A stretch of 64,000 nt of DNA, taken from Bacillus nitratireducens (GTDB taxonomy: Bacteria > Bacillota > Bacilli > Bacillales > Bacillaceae_G). Every line of letters starts with the position of its first letter. Position 1 is the first letter of the stretch. Below are positions 15,875 to 23,985 of this stretch, one piece after another. Position numbers and translations under genes: made by a program. Below the pieces are notes generated by a model. That model was not told the origin of the DNA. It saw only the letters and a list, made by a program, of their open reading frames with translations, and ran no database searches. The stretch spans positions 1-64,000 of the forward strand of contig NZ_MAOC01000087.1 of NCBI RefSeq assembly GCF_001884135.1, given 5' to 3'.

Positions 15875-16555
15875 ATGAATGTACTTTACATTGTGTTAGT
15901 CGGACAAATTATTCTTTTTTTAACGGGAGCAATTTATGCGATAGGACAGACGAAAAAAACGAGAAATAATATGCCGTTGCCGTTAGCGGTTCGTCTTATT
16001 CTGAGTTTTTCTTTAACTGGTAGTGCAATTTGGATATGGTTACAAGATCCGTCGGTAGAATATAGTACATGGGTTGCACTTGGTATGACTTTATCAACTA
16101 TAGGAGATTTATTTATGGCAGGATTGATTCCAATTGGTCATCGATTAATTGGAGGAATGGTTACTTTCGCTCTTGCACATTGTTTCTATGTGAAAGCATT
16201 TTTACAAACAGGTATTTCATGGAATGGTTTTTGGATTGGTTTACTCGTATACGGACTCTTTCTAATTATAGGATGGTTCTTTTTTATCCGGAATGAAAAA
16301 CAGGATAAATTGTTTACGATAGGGGCTCTAATTTACGGCTTGTGGGTCGGAGGAATGGCTTGTTTTGCATTCGCCTTATATTACGAGAATACAGGAATAT
16401 GGTGGGTGCCAGCACTTGGTGGTTTATTGTTCGTGATTTCTGATTTTATTATCGGTGTTACAGATATCGGGGGGCGCAAACTGAAGTATGAACCACTTTG
16501 GATTTGGTTTACATATGTCGCAGCGCAGATGTGTATTGTATATGTAGGATTATAA
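15875..16555 (+). CDS. YhhN/TMEM86-family membrane protein (lysoplasmalogenase-like)
   Basis: 226 residues, about eight membrane segments. The family's conserved acidic membrane motif appears in STIGDLFMAGLIPIGHRLIG near residue 78, and a second near VISDFIIGVTDIGG (about 188-201). Characterised YhhN/TMEM86 proteins hydrolyse the vinyl-ether bond of lysoplasmalogens. Aerobic bacilli are not known for plasmalogens, so the substrate is uncertain. TTGAGGAGAAC precedes the ATG. It is monocistronic with a long-stem terminator. Confidence 0.78.
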   Translation: MNVLYIVLVGQIILFLTGAIYAIGQTKKTRNNMPLPLAVRLILSFSLTGSAIWIWLQDPSVEYSTWVALGMTLSTIGDLFMAGLIPIGHRLIGGMVTFALAHCFYVKAFLQTGISWNGFWIGLLVYGLFLIIGWFFFIRNEKQDKLFTIGALIYGLWVGGMACFAFALYYENTGIWWVPALGGLLFVISDFIIGVTDIGGRKLKYEPLWIWFTYVAAQMCIVYVGL

Positions 16556-16557
16556 AA

Positions 16558-16607
16558 AGATACTCTCAAAAATAGTAGATAGGCTATTTTGAGAGTATCT
16601 TTTTTTA
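16558..16607 (+). terminator. Terminator after YhhN gene
   Basis: Long stem (AGATACTCTCAAAA...TTTTGAGAGTATCT) followed by seven T. Confidence 0.85.
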
Positions 16608-16738
16608 TTGCTATGCTACTATATTTGTTTGTTTTATTTATGCAGCGTATTATATTTAGTAAGCAGGAATTCCATAGAGAAATGCCTATCTAGTAATATA
16701 TAAGAATAGTAAATGTATGAGGATTATTATTTTTATAT

Positions 16739-16752
16739 TTGTAATATTACAA
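16739..16752. promoter_or_regulatory. 14-bp perfect palindrome upstream of signal peptidase
   Basis: TTGTAATATTACAA is a perfect palindrome 79 bp before the signal peptidase start, in an otherwise gene-free 275-bp gap. It may be an operator; the regulator is unknown. Confidence 0.3.
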
Positions 16753-16830
16753 TTTTATAATTCAGAATTTTGTGGAAATTAATCAGTCGGAGTATTTATA
16801 ATAAAAATAAAAAGATGATGAGATGGTGGA

Positions 16831-17367
16831 ATGATGCAAAAGAAAAAACGTTTGCGTGAGTTCTTTGAAATAATTGCAATAGCATGTTTATTAGTGTTTT
16901 TGGCAAAAATCTTTTTGTTTTTTCCTACGACTGTAAAAGGAGCATCGATGAGGCCGACGTTACAAGATGGAGATAAAGTAATCATTAATAAACTTGCCAA
17001 GAGATTTGAAAGTTATGAGAGAGAGGATATTATTGTCGTGAAGACAGATAATTTCTACGTGAAGAGAGTTATTGGATTGCCAGGAGATGTAATTGAAATG
17101 AAGAATGATCAATTATATGTTAATCATCAAGTGAAAAACGAAGAGTATTTAAATAATAATAAAAAACAGGCAGAAAAATTACTTATCAATTTAACAGAAG
17201 ACTTTGGACCGATTACAATTCCTAAAAATAAAATTTTTGTGATGGGAGATAATCGTTTAGTTAGTAGGGATAGTAGGAACGGCTTAGGACTCATTGATAG
17301 AACAGAAGTATTAGGAAAGCTCATGGCGATATATTACCCATTTGAACATGTGAAAATTGTAAATTAA
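16831..17367 (+). CDS. Type I signal peptidase
   Basis: 178 residues with one N-terminal membrane anchor (EIIAIACLLVFLAKIFLFF, about 13-31). The catalytic Ser39 is in KGASMRPT and the Lys78 base in FYVKRVIGLPGD, followed by the family box MGDNR...SRDSRNGLG. It is therefore a Gram-positive Sip-type enzyme that removes signal peptides on the outer face of the membrane. Two adjacent ATGs (16831, 16834) follow GATGGTGGA; the first is used here. B. cereus-group genomes carry several Sip paralogues, so the symbol is left open. It ends at an 18-bp-stem terminator next to a bcr1 copy. Confidence 0.93.
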   Translation: MMQKKKRLREFFEIIAIACLLVFLAKIFLFFPTTVKGASMRPTLQDGDKVIINKLAKRFESYEREDIIVVKTDNFYVKRVIGLPGDVIEMKNDQLYVNHQVKNEEYLNNNKKQAEKLLINLTEDFGPITIPKNKIFVMGDNRLVSRDSRNGLGLIDRTEVLGKLMAIYYPFEHVKIVN

Positions 17368-17412
17368 AAATAAGAAAAACCAAGCGAATTAGTTGCTTGG
17401 TTTTTCTTATTT
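17368..17412. terminator. Bidirectional terminator after signal peptidase
   Basis: An 18-bp stem AAATAAGAAAAACCAAGC / GCTTGGTTTTTCTTATTT, 9-nt loop. On the minus strand it also lies beyond the TPR/dynamin-like gene. Confidence 0.88.
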
Positions 17413-17429
17413 AAACAGTTGGTGTTGTA

Positions 17430-17587
17430 TTTATCCCGCATTAACGGGCAGTAAAACTCCCACCTCAAAATTCAGGTGGAGCAAAGAAGCTAGGTGGGAG
17501 ATCAACTGCCCGTAAACGCCCGATTGGTGAAGGCTAATAATCAGTGGGGATGAACAAAAACCCCCACTGATTAAAGTTTCACTTTAT
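17430..17587 (+). mobile_element. bcr1-type repeat, complete copy, with TTTAT target duplications
   Basis: TTTAT at 17430-17434 and 17583-17587 bracket a 148-bp core. Two strong internal hairpins are visible: GGGCAGT...CTCCCACCT with AGGTGGGAG...ACTGCCC, and AATCAGTGGGG with CCCCCACTGATT. The core is close to the reverse complement of the copy at 14563-14722. Its right end supplies the stop codon of the minus-strand gene that follows. Confidence 0.85.
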
Positions 17588-20335
17588 TGTTTCTTGTGAA
17601 GCGATAGTTTCAATATTTAACATGAATTTTTTTTGTAATAATTGCAATTTAAATAGTGTTAAAGGATCATGATAAGTTTCTGGGTTGGTTCTTAGCTTTG
17701 TTAATGTTTGCTCATCTTCTTGTATTTCAAGTTGAGCCGCTTCTACAGTTTGTTTCAATATGCTAAGAGGTTCTTTAAAGAACATCATGATATCACGTTC
17801 TAGCGCACCTTCAAACACTTCAAATTGAAGGAAGAATTGTTTGGAAATCATCTGAGCAACTTCTGTATAATCTTCTGTTTCAATATATTGTTTATATTTA
17901 TTTGATAGCATAGACTGGTTTTTTTGCATATTACCGAATAATTTCCCTGCACTTTTCAAGAAAAATTGTGTTGGTGTAAAGCGTAATAAAATATTGATGT
18001 TAGCCACTGTAATTCTGTTCGTCATTCTTGCAACATCTCTATCCCAGTCATCTAGTAATTTGAAATCGCACGGAAGTTTAATACGCTCTTCCTCATAGAG
18101 TTTATTAAAAGTATCGCCCATTTCATCTAAATAAGCCTGAGCTTGGATGAATTCATTATGAGCAGTTTCAATCCATTCTTGAATAGACCCAGTAAACTTA
18201 GGAAGAAGCACTTGCTGTACATGCTTTTGAATTCTTTCATTCATTGCTACATTTAGTTCTTCATGGACTAATTTGAAATCACTATCTTCTTGAACAAGAT
18301 CAGAGCAACTCTGCAACAATTCAGGGATTTGAGAATGTATATCCTGCGTAATCTCTTCTTTTGTTAAAAGATAAGATTCTGTAATAGAACGAATTTTATC
18401 TTTTTGGATAGCAGTAAGATTATTAATAAAACCATCAAGTTTTACTAAAATATGCTTATTCCAGCGGACTGATTTCACTAACGTATTTTCTAATTCCACA
18501 CGTTCATTTAAAAGGAATGCAATTGTTTTTTGGATAAACCATAATAATTTTTCAATGCGTTCTTTTTCCACGTTACGCTGAGTAAGGTTAGAAAGAATAG
18601 AGTCAGTTACATTACCTAGCTGTTCACTACTCTCTTGGGAAGGAGAGTAAGGGAAAAATTGTGCTTCTGGGAAATGTACGAGTATTTTCTTCTTAATGTT
18701 GTTCGTGATGTTTTCACTAGTATTTGCATCAATTGTTTGTAAGATGAATTGAATCTGTAAATTTGGTACTTGCTCACGAATATATAGTAATGTATCGAGC
18801 TCGTCATTATGTAATGGTGAAGCTGAATTTAGTACATAGATGAGACTATCTGCTGCCTGTAAGTATTCGAAATGAGAGCTGTTTTTGTCAAGTTGTCCAT
18901 GCATAGTAGGTGTGACAAGGAATGAAAACTTATTTTTTCGTAAAAATCTACTTGGTAATTTAACTTCAATACATTTGTTTTCTAGTTCTAACTGAGAAGG
19001 TACCGCTAGTATGTTATGAAGCTCGTCAAAGTTTGGTATATTTCGTATATCTAGCTCTGTAAGCTCAGTTATTGCAGTTTGACTATCATCTTTAAATGTA
19101 ATTGCAGTTGTTATAGTCTCATTTAATATATTTTCGCCTAGTATAGAGTTAATAAAGGCTGATTTATCATAATCGCTAGCTCCTGCTACTAGAAGTTGTG
19201 CAACGTTTAAATCGTATAACTCACGAACAAGTAGTGTGAATTGATGACCTAAATCTACATCATTCTTCTCAGCCCATACAGCAATCGTTTCAAATAATGC
19301 TGATACGTCTGCCATATCAACATTTGAATGAGCTGATGTATTTGAAAGTAAGGCACCTGCGCTTTTTACAAGTAATGATTCTAGAGTTGTCGGTGAAACT
19401 TCATTCCATGCTAATACTGCTGCGGAGACAAGTAAAGAATCTTCCGTTTTCGTTAAACTAAACCAATTTGTTAATAAATCTGGTACAAGTCCTTGTAATT
19501 CGTGCATGAAATGTTGTCCAGTAATCAATTCGAAGTAAGTCTCTTGATAGCGAGTAGAAATTTCATTCCAATCGTCATTAGCATCTACTTCAATATGTAA
19601 GAATAAGTGATTTATTGTTTGAATCCAAGGTAGATGGAATGATTCATTTTCATAGCTGTTCCAAAGTGAAATAACAAGCTCTTTAAATTGAACTTGATCG
19701 ATAGCATATAAGGCTTTTAAAGATTCATAGAAATACTCAGGTTTTATTTTGTTAGTAAAGCCTCTGTTTACATAATTGATTAAAGTATCAAACCAGTGTA
19801 ATGATTTTGTTCGAATTCCTTCTTGAACCGCTAGTTCAATAGCATTATTCCAATCTTCTTGTTTTTCATAGAACGATCGAGCGATTGCAGTAATATTTGG
19901 ATAGTCCGGTTGAAACGCAACAGCGTCACTAATCGTCTTAAATGCTAGACCTAAACGATTTTGCTCGATATAAAGAGAAAGAAGTTGTAGGGAAACTTCC
20001 ATCGTAAGAGTTGTATCTTCTGTTTGGATAGATTTATAAATTTCTTCTGCTTTTGGTAAGAAATCTAATTCGAAATAAGCATCTGCAATATTCTTCATGG
20101 CCCAGAGAGCAAGTTCATTATTTACTTTCTCCCATTTGAATATAGCGGCTTCAAAGTCTTTAGTTTGAAAATAAACTTCACCTTGTGCGAAGCGAATATT
20201 AGATATATTGGAGAATTCATTTTTTGATTCATTTATATATGCTTCACCGAGTACTTCCGTTACCGGGATGGAAGAGTCTTCTGTTAAAAATGTTTTATAG
20301 TAAATCTTTTGGATAAATTGTTTTTCAATGGTCAT
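17579..20335 (-). CDS. Large TPR plus degenerate dynamin-like GTPase protein
   Basis: 918 residues from ATG 20335, chosen for AGGGGGA 6-8 nt upstream; the longer frame to 20398 has no ribosome site. Residues about 15-250 look like TPR helices (NISNIRFAQGEVYFQTKDFE). A GTPase-like block follows near 380-560: LLVAGASDYDKSAFINSILG is a P-loop with Asp for the usual Gly of GKS, and FILQTID sits where N/TKxD is expected. The rest is long alpha-helix, as in bacterial dynamins. Nucleotide binding may be weak or lost. The stop codon TGA (17579-17581) is contributed by the inserted bcr1 element. Confidence 0.65.
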   Translation of the reverse strand: MTIEKQFIQKIYYKTFLTEDSSIPVTEVLGEAYINESKNEFSNISNIRFAQGEVYFQTKDFEAAIFKWEKVNNELALWAMKNIADAYFELDFLPKAEEIYKSIQTEDTTLTMEVSLQLLSLYIEQNRLGLAFKTISDAVAFQPDYPNITAIARSFYEKQEDWNNAIELAVQEGIRTKSLHWFDTLINYVNRGFTNKIKPEYFYESLKALYAIDQVQFKELVISLWNSYENESFHLPWIQTINHLFLHIEVDANDDWNEISTRYQETYFELITGQHFMHELQGLVPDLLTNWFSLTKTEDSLLVSAAVLAWNEVSPTTLESLLVKSAGALLSNTSAHSNVDMADVSALFETIAVWAEKNDVDLGHQFTLLVRELYDLNVAQLLVAGASDYDKSAFINSILGENILNETITTAITFKDDSQTAITELTELDIRNIPNFDELHNILAVPSQLELENKCIEVKLPSRFLRKNKFSFLVTPTMHGQLDKNSSHFEYLQAADSLIYVLNSASPLHNDELDTLLYIREQVPNLQIQFILQTIDANTSENITNNIKKKILVHFPEAQFFPYSPSQESSEQLGNVTDSILSNLTQRNVEKERIEKLLWFIQKTIAFLLNERVELENTLVKSVRWNKHILVKLDGFINNLTAIQKDKIRSITESYLLTKEEITQDIHSQIPELLQSCSDLVQEDSDFKLVHEELNVAMNERIQKHVQQVLLPKFTGSIQEWIETAHNEFIQAQAYLDEMGDTFNKLYEEERIKLPCDFKLLDDWDRDVARMTNRITVANINILLRFTPTQFFLKSAGKLFGNMQKNQSMLSNKYKQYIETEDYTEVAQMISKQFFLQFEVFEGALERDIMMFFKEPLSILKQTVEAAQLEIQEDEQTLTKLRTNPETYHDPLTLFKLQLLQKKFMLNIETIASQETIK

Positions 20336-20529
20336 GTTCGTTCCCCCTGTATAATTTAGAAAAATGATGGTGTATGTAAAAGGGTGCATGTTACTCAAAT
20401 AGGTAGAAGTTGCATTATATAGACCAAACTATGTTTTTGCTAGATATATCATTTTTCCTGAGAGTTAAACCGTTGCAAAAAGTAACTTTCCTTTATTGTA
20501 ACAAAAAAATAAGCCTATGAATTTTTATT

Positions 20530-20688
20530 TTTTAATCTGGCTATTTATAGGCAGGAAGACTCCTACTCCAAAAATTAGCGAATGCAAGGAAGTTAAGTGG
20601 CAACCCAGCTGCCCGTAAAATCCCGATTGGTACAGGTTAATAATCGGTGGGGAGGGACAAAAAAACTACGGATTCAATCTCTGTTAAA
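20530..20688 (+). repeat. Degenerate bcr1-type repeat
   Basis: Clearly related to the intact copies but decayed: GGCAG...GACTCCTACTCC, CTGCCCGTAAAATCCCGATTGG and TTAATAATCGGTGGGGAG align in order with them. Flanking TTTAT duplications are no longer clear. It lies within the 477-bp gap between the TPR/dynamin-like gene and dedA; the rest of that gap shows no gene. Confidence 0.6.
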
Positions 20689-20812
20689 GGAACGGAATAG
20701 AAGTAGAGTTCATTATAAAAACAATGTATAGTGAATATGTATACCATGTTTGGCTTGAAGATAGAACGGGCACAATATGGAATAACGATCGTGCATAGGA
20801 TGTGTCTTCCGA

Positions 20813-21406
20813 ATGGAGCAACATATTGGCGAGTTAATCGCACATTATGGGTATTTTGGAATTATTATAGCTTTAGCTGGCGGGATTGTTGGGTTACCTA
20901 TACCGGATGAGTTTTTATTGACTTTTATAGGCTATAACATTTCAAAAGGAGTTATGTCAGGAACAGCTGCTTTTTTAAGTGGAATGGCAGGTGCAATGCT
21001 TGGAATTACATTAAGTTACATATTAGGATTAAAACTTGGGCTCCCTGTTTTAAAAAAATATGGCCCGAAAATTAGAATTAAGGAACACCATATTGAAAAA
21101 ACACATATTTTATTTGAAAAATACGGTCCATTTCTTTTAATGATTGGATACTTTATACCAGGAGTACGTCATTTAACAGCATATTTTGCTGGAGTTTCAA
21201 ATTTAACATTGTGGCGATTTTGTTTGTATGCCTACGGTGGTGCGCTCATTTGGATAAGTGTTTTTATTGGCTTAGGTTGGAAACTGGGAGAGAAGTGGCG
21301 CTTTGTTGAATATAGTTTACATCATTATGGAATATGGATTTTATTAGTTTCGGCAATTGTAGCATTGATTGTGTGGATTTATATAAGGAAAAGAAAAAAC
21401 CGCTAA
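20813..21406 (+). CDS. DedA/SNARE-associated family membrane protein
   Basis: 197 residues with about five hydrophobic segments. Family marks are GIVGLPIPDEFLLTFIGY (about 24-41), FEKYGPFLLMIGYFIPGVRH (about 101-120) with its conserved Arg, and a glycine-rich helix GGALIWISVFIGLGW. DedA proteins act as undecaprenyl-phosphate or phospholipid translocases and support envelope homeostasis; which lipid this one moves is unknown. The ribosome site is weak (AGGATG). It shares a terminator with the convergent EamA protein. Confidence 0.88.
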   Translation: MEQHIGELIAHYGYFGIIIALAGGIVGLPIPDEFLLTFIGYNISKGVMSGTAAFLSGMAGAMLGITLSYILGLKLGLPVLKKYGPKIRIKEHHIEKTHILFEKYGPFLLMIGYFIPGVRHLTAYFAGVSNLTLWRFCLYAYGGALIWISVFIGLGWKLGEKWRFVEYSLHHYGIWILLVSAIVALIVWIYIRKRKNR

Positions 21407-21421
21407 TAATAGCGGTTTTTT
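21394..21421. terminator. Bidirectional terminator dedA / EamA
   Basis: AAAAAACCGCT / AGCGGTTTTTT stem with a 6-nt loop. The EamA stop codon overlaps it. Confidence 0.85.
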
Positions 21422-21848
21422 AGCTGAAAGCAATAAATAATACACCAGCTGTAATAAATAATACACCAATACCAGTCATAAAGTTTAACTTTTCACCTAA
21501 TATAATCATCGCGAGAATAATGGAAAATACTACACTTAATTTATCGATAGGTGCTACTTGTGAGACTTTGCCTGTTTTTAATGCAAGAAAATAAAATAGC
21601 CATGACGAAGCACCAGCGATTCCACTTAATGTGATAAATAGCAGTGCTTTTTTATTTAGGAGGACATCACCGATATTTTGAAATTTACCTTGTATAATAA
21701 TAACCCCTACCATAAATAATGCCATAATAATAGAACGAATCGTTGTTGCAACGTTGGCATCGATTCCATCTAAGCCGATTTTTCCAAAAATAGATACGAG
21801 GGCAGCAGCAATTGCTGATAATAGTGCGAATAATAGCCATGAGCTCAT
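21420..21848 (-). CDS. Single-domain EamA-type transporter under a Fur-like box
   Basis: 142 residues, four to five membrane segments, equal to one EamA half (the SMR-like COG2510 type), so it should work as a dimer. LFALLSAIAAALVSIFGKIG starts the protein, and SWLFYFLALKTGKVSQVAPI near residue 82 with the IILGEKLNFMTGIGVLFITAG terminus are typical. GGAGGA is 9 nt before ATG 21848. A TATAAT -10 (21874-21879) abuts a Fur-box-like palindrome at 21882-21896. This suggests repression when iron is plentiful and a role in exporting or importing something during iron starvation. Confidence 0.82.
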   Translation of the reverse strand: MSSWLLFALLSAIAAALVSIFGKIGLDGIDANVATTIRSIIMALFMVGVIIIQGKFQNIGDVLLNKKALLFITLSGIAGASSWLFYFLALKTGKVSQVAPIDKLSVVFSIILAMIILGEKLNFMTGIGVLFITAGVLFIAFS

Positions 21849-21881
21849 AGTAAAATTCCTCCAATCTTACATTATTATACA

Positions 21882-21896
21882 TGAAAATCATTCTCA
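21882..21896. promoter_or_regulatory. Fur-box-like operator
   Basis: TGAAAATCATTCTCA matches the 7-1-7 Fur consensus TGATAATNATTATCA at 13 of 15 positions and extends into a near-perfect palindrome TACATGA...TCATGTA. It sits directly upstream of the minus-strand -10 TATAAT, in the promoter spacer, a classical repressor position. Confidence 0.65.
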
Positions 21897-21909
21897 TGTA
21901 TAAAAACGA

Positions 21910-21950
21910 AATAATCCCCACCTTATATTTTTAATAAGGTGGGGATTATT
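21910..21950. terminator. Strong hairpin between small gene and EamA promoter
   Basis: A 17-bp stem AATAATCCCCACCTTAT / ATAAGGTGGGGATTATT. It ends the minus-strand 48-codon gene and insulates the Fur-controlled promoter. Confidence 0.75.
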
Positions 21951-21953
21951 ATA

Positions 21954-22100
21954 CTACTCTGCAATTTCCTCATATAAAAAGTACGTTACATTATAAATAT
22001 GCTCTACTTCATCATCAGTCATAAATAATAATTCGTCACGTTCAATCCCTTTTTTCTTTTCGATAAACTCAATCATGTTTTTTCGTTCTTCTCTTTTCAT
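21954..22100 (-). CDS. 48-residue acidic small protein (BH0509-like)
   Basis: ATG 22100 follows GAGGGGAG on the minus strand. The product begins MKREERKNMIEFIEKKKGIE and ends FLYEEIAE; it is helical and charged and has no membrane segment. It resembles the short BH0509-type family of bacilli as I remember it, whose function is unknown. It lies downstream of the general-stress flavoprotein gene on the same strand but is separated from it by a terminator, and it has its own hairpin terminator. Confidence 0.65.
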   Translation of the reverse strand: MKREERKNMIEFIEKKKGIERDELLFMTDDEVEHIYNVTYFLYEEIAE

Positions 22101-22220
22101 CAATTTTATTTCTCCCCTCAATCTGTTTTAATACAGTTTATTTAAGTTACTGCTATTATATAACAGAATCTTTAGAAAGTTCCACCTATTTTATTATTTT
22201 TTTTAGAAGAACTTTTCGAC

Positions 22221-22249
22221 AAAACAAGCCCACTTAAAGGGCTTGTTTT
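22221..22249 (-). terminator. Terminator of the PNPOx-like gene
   Basis: AAAACAAGCCC / GGGCTTGTTTT 11-bp stem with a short loop. Confidence 0.82.
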
Positions 22250-22253
22250 CATT

Positions 22254-22670
22254 TTAAAGTCGTAAAAACTCGGGCTCGGTCGTACCGGCACTATCGATGT
22301 AATAAATTGTGTCAGGATTGATTTTAATTAGTACATAATTAGGATCTTCCGCACCGAGTAACCAGCGTTTTAAGCTATTAGTCCAAAATTTGTTTTTTAA
22401 TGTTTGATCTTCTTCGATGGAAGCCATACCTTCAACTTCAATGTAATCTTCATCTAATTTCTTTCCCTCTCGTCCGAGCAGTACATGTACATTTGGATTT
22501 TTTTCGATATCTGCTATTTTTTTTGAATTTCGATCTGTTGCAACGTATAGTACAAAATCTTCATGGAAAAACATCATAAAAGCGCTATGCGGCTTCTCAT
22601 TACGTACAGTAGATAACACACCTGTTCTTTGTCCTTGAATAATAGTTGCGATTTTTTCTTTTAAGTGCAT
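22254..22670 (-). CDS. Pyridoxamine 5'-phosphate oxidase-fold general stress protein
   Basis: 138 residues of the split-barrel FMN-binding family that includes B. subtilis YdaG/general stress protein 26. GVLSTVRNEKPHSAFMMFFH near residues 17-36 and LYVATDRNSKKIADIEKNPN near 42-61 form the flavin-binding barrel core, and VHVLLGREGKKLDEDYIEVE completes it. These small cytosolic proteins bind FMN or related cofactors; a physiological reaction is not established. AGAGGTT precedes ATG 22670. Confidence 0.82.
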   Translation of the reverse strand: MHLKEKIATIIQGQRTGVLSTVRNEKPHSAFMMFFHEDFVLYVATDRNSKKIADIEKNPNVHVLLGREGKKLDEDYIEVEGMASIEEDQTLKNKFWTNSLKRWLLGAEDPNYVLIKINPDTIYYIDSAGTTEPEFLRL

Positions 22671-22848
22671 GGTTTTAACCTCTTTTCATAATTTGTAATT
22701 GTTTCGTCTAAACAAAACAATTTAAATATCTTTCATACTGTTTTCTTCAACCCGATTTTTTAAACGTAATTGTGATGAAATCAGACAAGTTAGGAGAAGA
22801 ATAATATTAATGATGAGGAGAAATACATACGATGGAAGGATGGAAAGC

Positions 22849-23904
22849 ATGTTTAATAAAATATTTCTTATAGTAGCGCTTATAGGTGTACCACTTTCTG
22901 TACTCGGAAAAACAATGCATTGGCCTCAAACAATTATGTTTGCTGTATATTGCATTACGATTATCGCATTAGCGGGGTTTATGGGGAGAGCAACAGAAAG
23001 TTTAGCAATCGTTTCTGGGCCCCGGATAGGTGGCTTATTGAATGCAACTTTCGGTAATGCTGTTGAACTTATCATTTCAATTTTTGCACTTCAGGCAGGA
23101 TTAACAGAAGTTGTTTTAGCTTCCTTAACTGGTTCTGTACTTGGAAACTTATTACTGGTAGGAGGGTTATCTTTCTTTATAGGTGGCCTTAAGTATAAAA
23201 GGCAAAGCTTCAATGTTTATGATGCAAGGCATAATTCAGCTTTATTAATATTTGCTGTTGTTGTAGCCTTTGTTATTCCAGAGATTTTTTCAATGAAGAT
23301 GGATGCTGGAAAGACGTATCAATTAAGTATTGGTGTTTCTATTATCATGATTATTATGTACCTTGCTGCATTGTTATTTAAGTTAGTTACGCACCGTGGT
23401 GTATATCAACATAAAAGTGATGAAGTAGCGCATGAGGAAGAGCCAGAGTGGTCCAAAGGTAAAGCGTTACTCATTTTAGCGATAGCAACACTTGCAGTTG
23501 CTTATGTGTCAGAGGCTCTCGTACATACTTTTGAAACGGTCGCAAAGTCGTTTGGCTGGTCGGAGTTATTTATCGGGGTTATTATCGTTGCAATTGTTGG
23601 TAATGCAGCAGAACATGCATCTGCGATTATTATGGCGTATAAAAATAAAGTGAATATCGCAGTAGAAATTGCAGTAGGTTCTACATTACAAATCGCGATG
23701 TTTGTTGCTCCTGTATTAGTACTACTATCTATGTTCTTTGCACAAAGGATGCCTTTAGTATTTACAATACCAGAACTTGTGTCCATGATTACAGCCGTTT
23801 TCTTAACGATTGCGATTTCAAATGATGGGGATACAAACTGGTTTGAAGGAGGCACTTTATTAGCGGCGTATGTCATTATGGGAATTGGTTTTTATTTATT
23901 ATGA
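22849..23904 (+). CDS. yfkE: Calcium/proton antiporter (CaCA family, YfkE/ChaA)
   Basis: 351 residues from ATG 22849, preferred because GGAAGG lies 9 nt upstream and the length equals B. subtilis YfkE; in-frame ATGs at 22810 and 22840 would lengthen it. About eleven membrane segments. The two CaCA alpha repeats are plain: GGLLNATFGNAVELIISIFA (about 63-82) and GNAAEHASAIIMAYKNKVN (about 250-270), each with the ion-binding Glu. An acidic loop (HEEEPEW) separates the halves. It exports Ca2+ in exchange for H+. yfkD follows 81 bp later. Confidence 0.92.
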   Translation: MFNKIFLIVALIGVPLSVLGKTMHWPQTIMFAVYCITIIALAGFMGRATESLAIVSGPRIGGLLNATFGNAVELIISIFALQAGLTEVVLASLTGSVLGNLLLVGGLSFFIGGLKYKRQSFNVYDARHNSALLIFAVVVAFVIPEIFSMKMDAGKTYQLSIGVSIIMIIMYLAALLFKLVTHRGVYQHKSDEVAHEEEPEWSKGKALLILAIATLAVAYVSEALVHTFETVAKSFGWSELFIGVIIVAIVGNAAEHASAIIMAYKNKVNIAVEIAVGSTLQIAMFVAPVLVLLSMFFAQRMPLVFTIPELVSMITAVFLTIAISNDGDTNWFEGGTLLAAYVIMGIGFYLL

Positions 23905-23985
23905 AAAATAGGCATAACAATTGTGCCCAGAGAAAACAATAAACAAAGTAGTATATATACCTTTATGTAGGAAGGAGCCAGGCAG

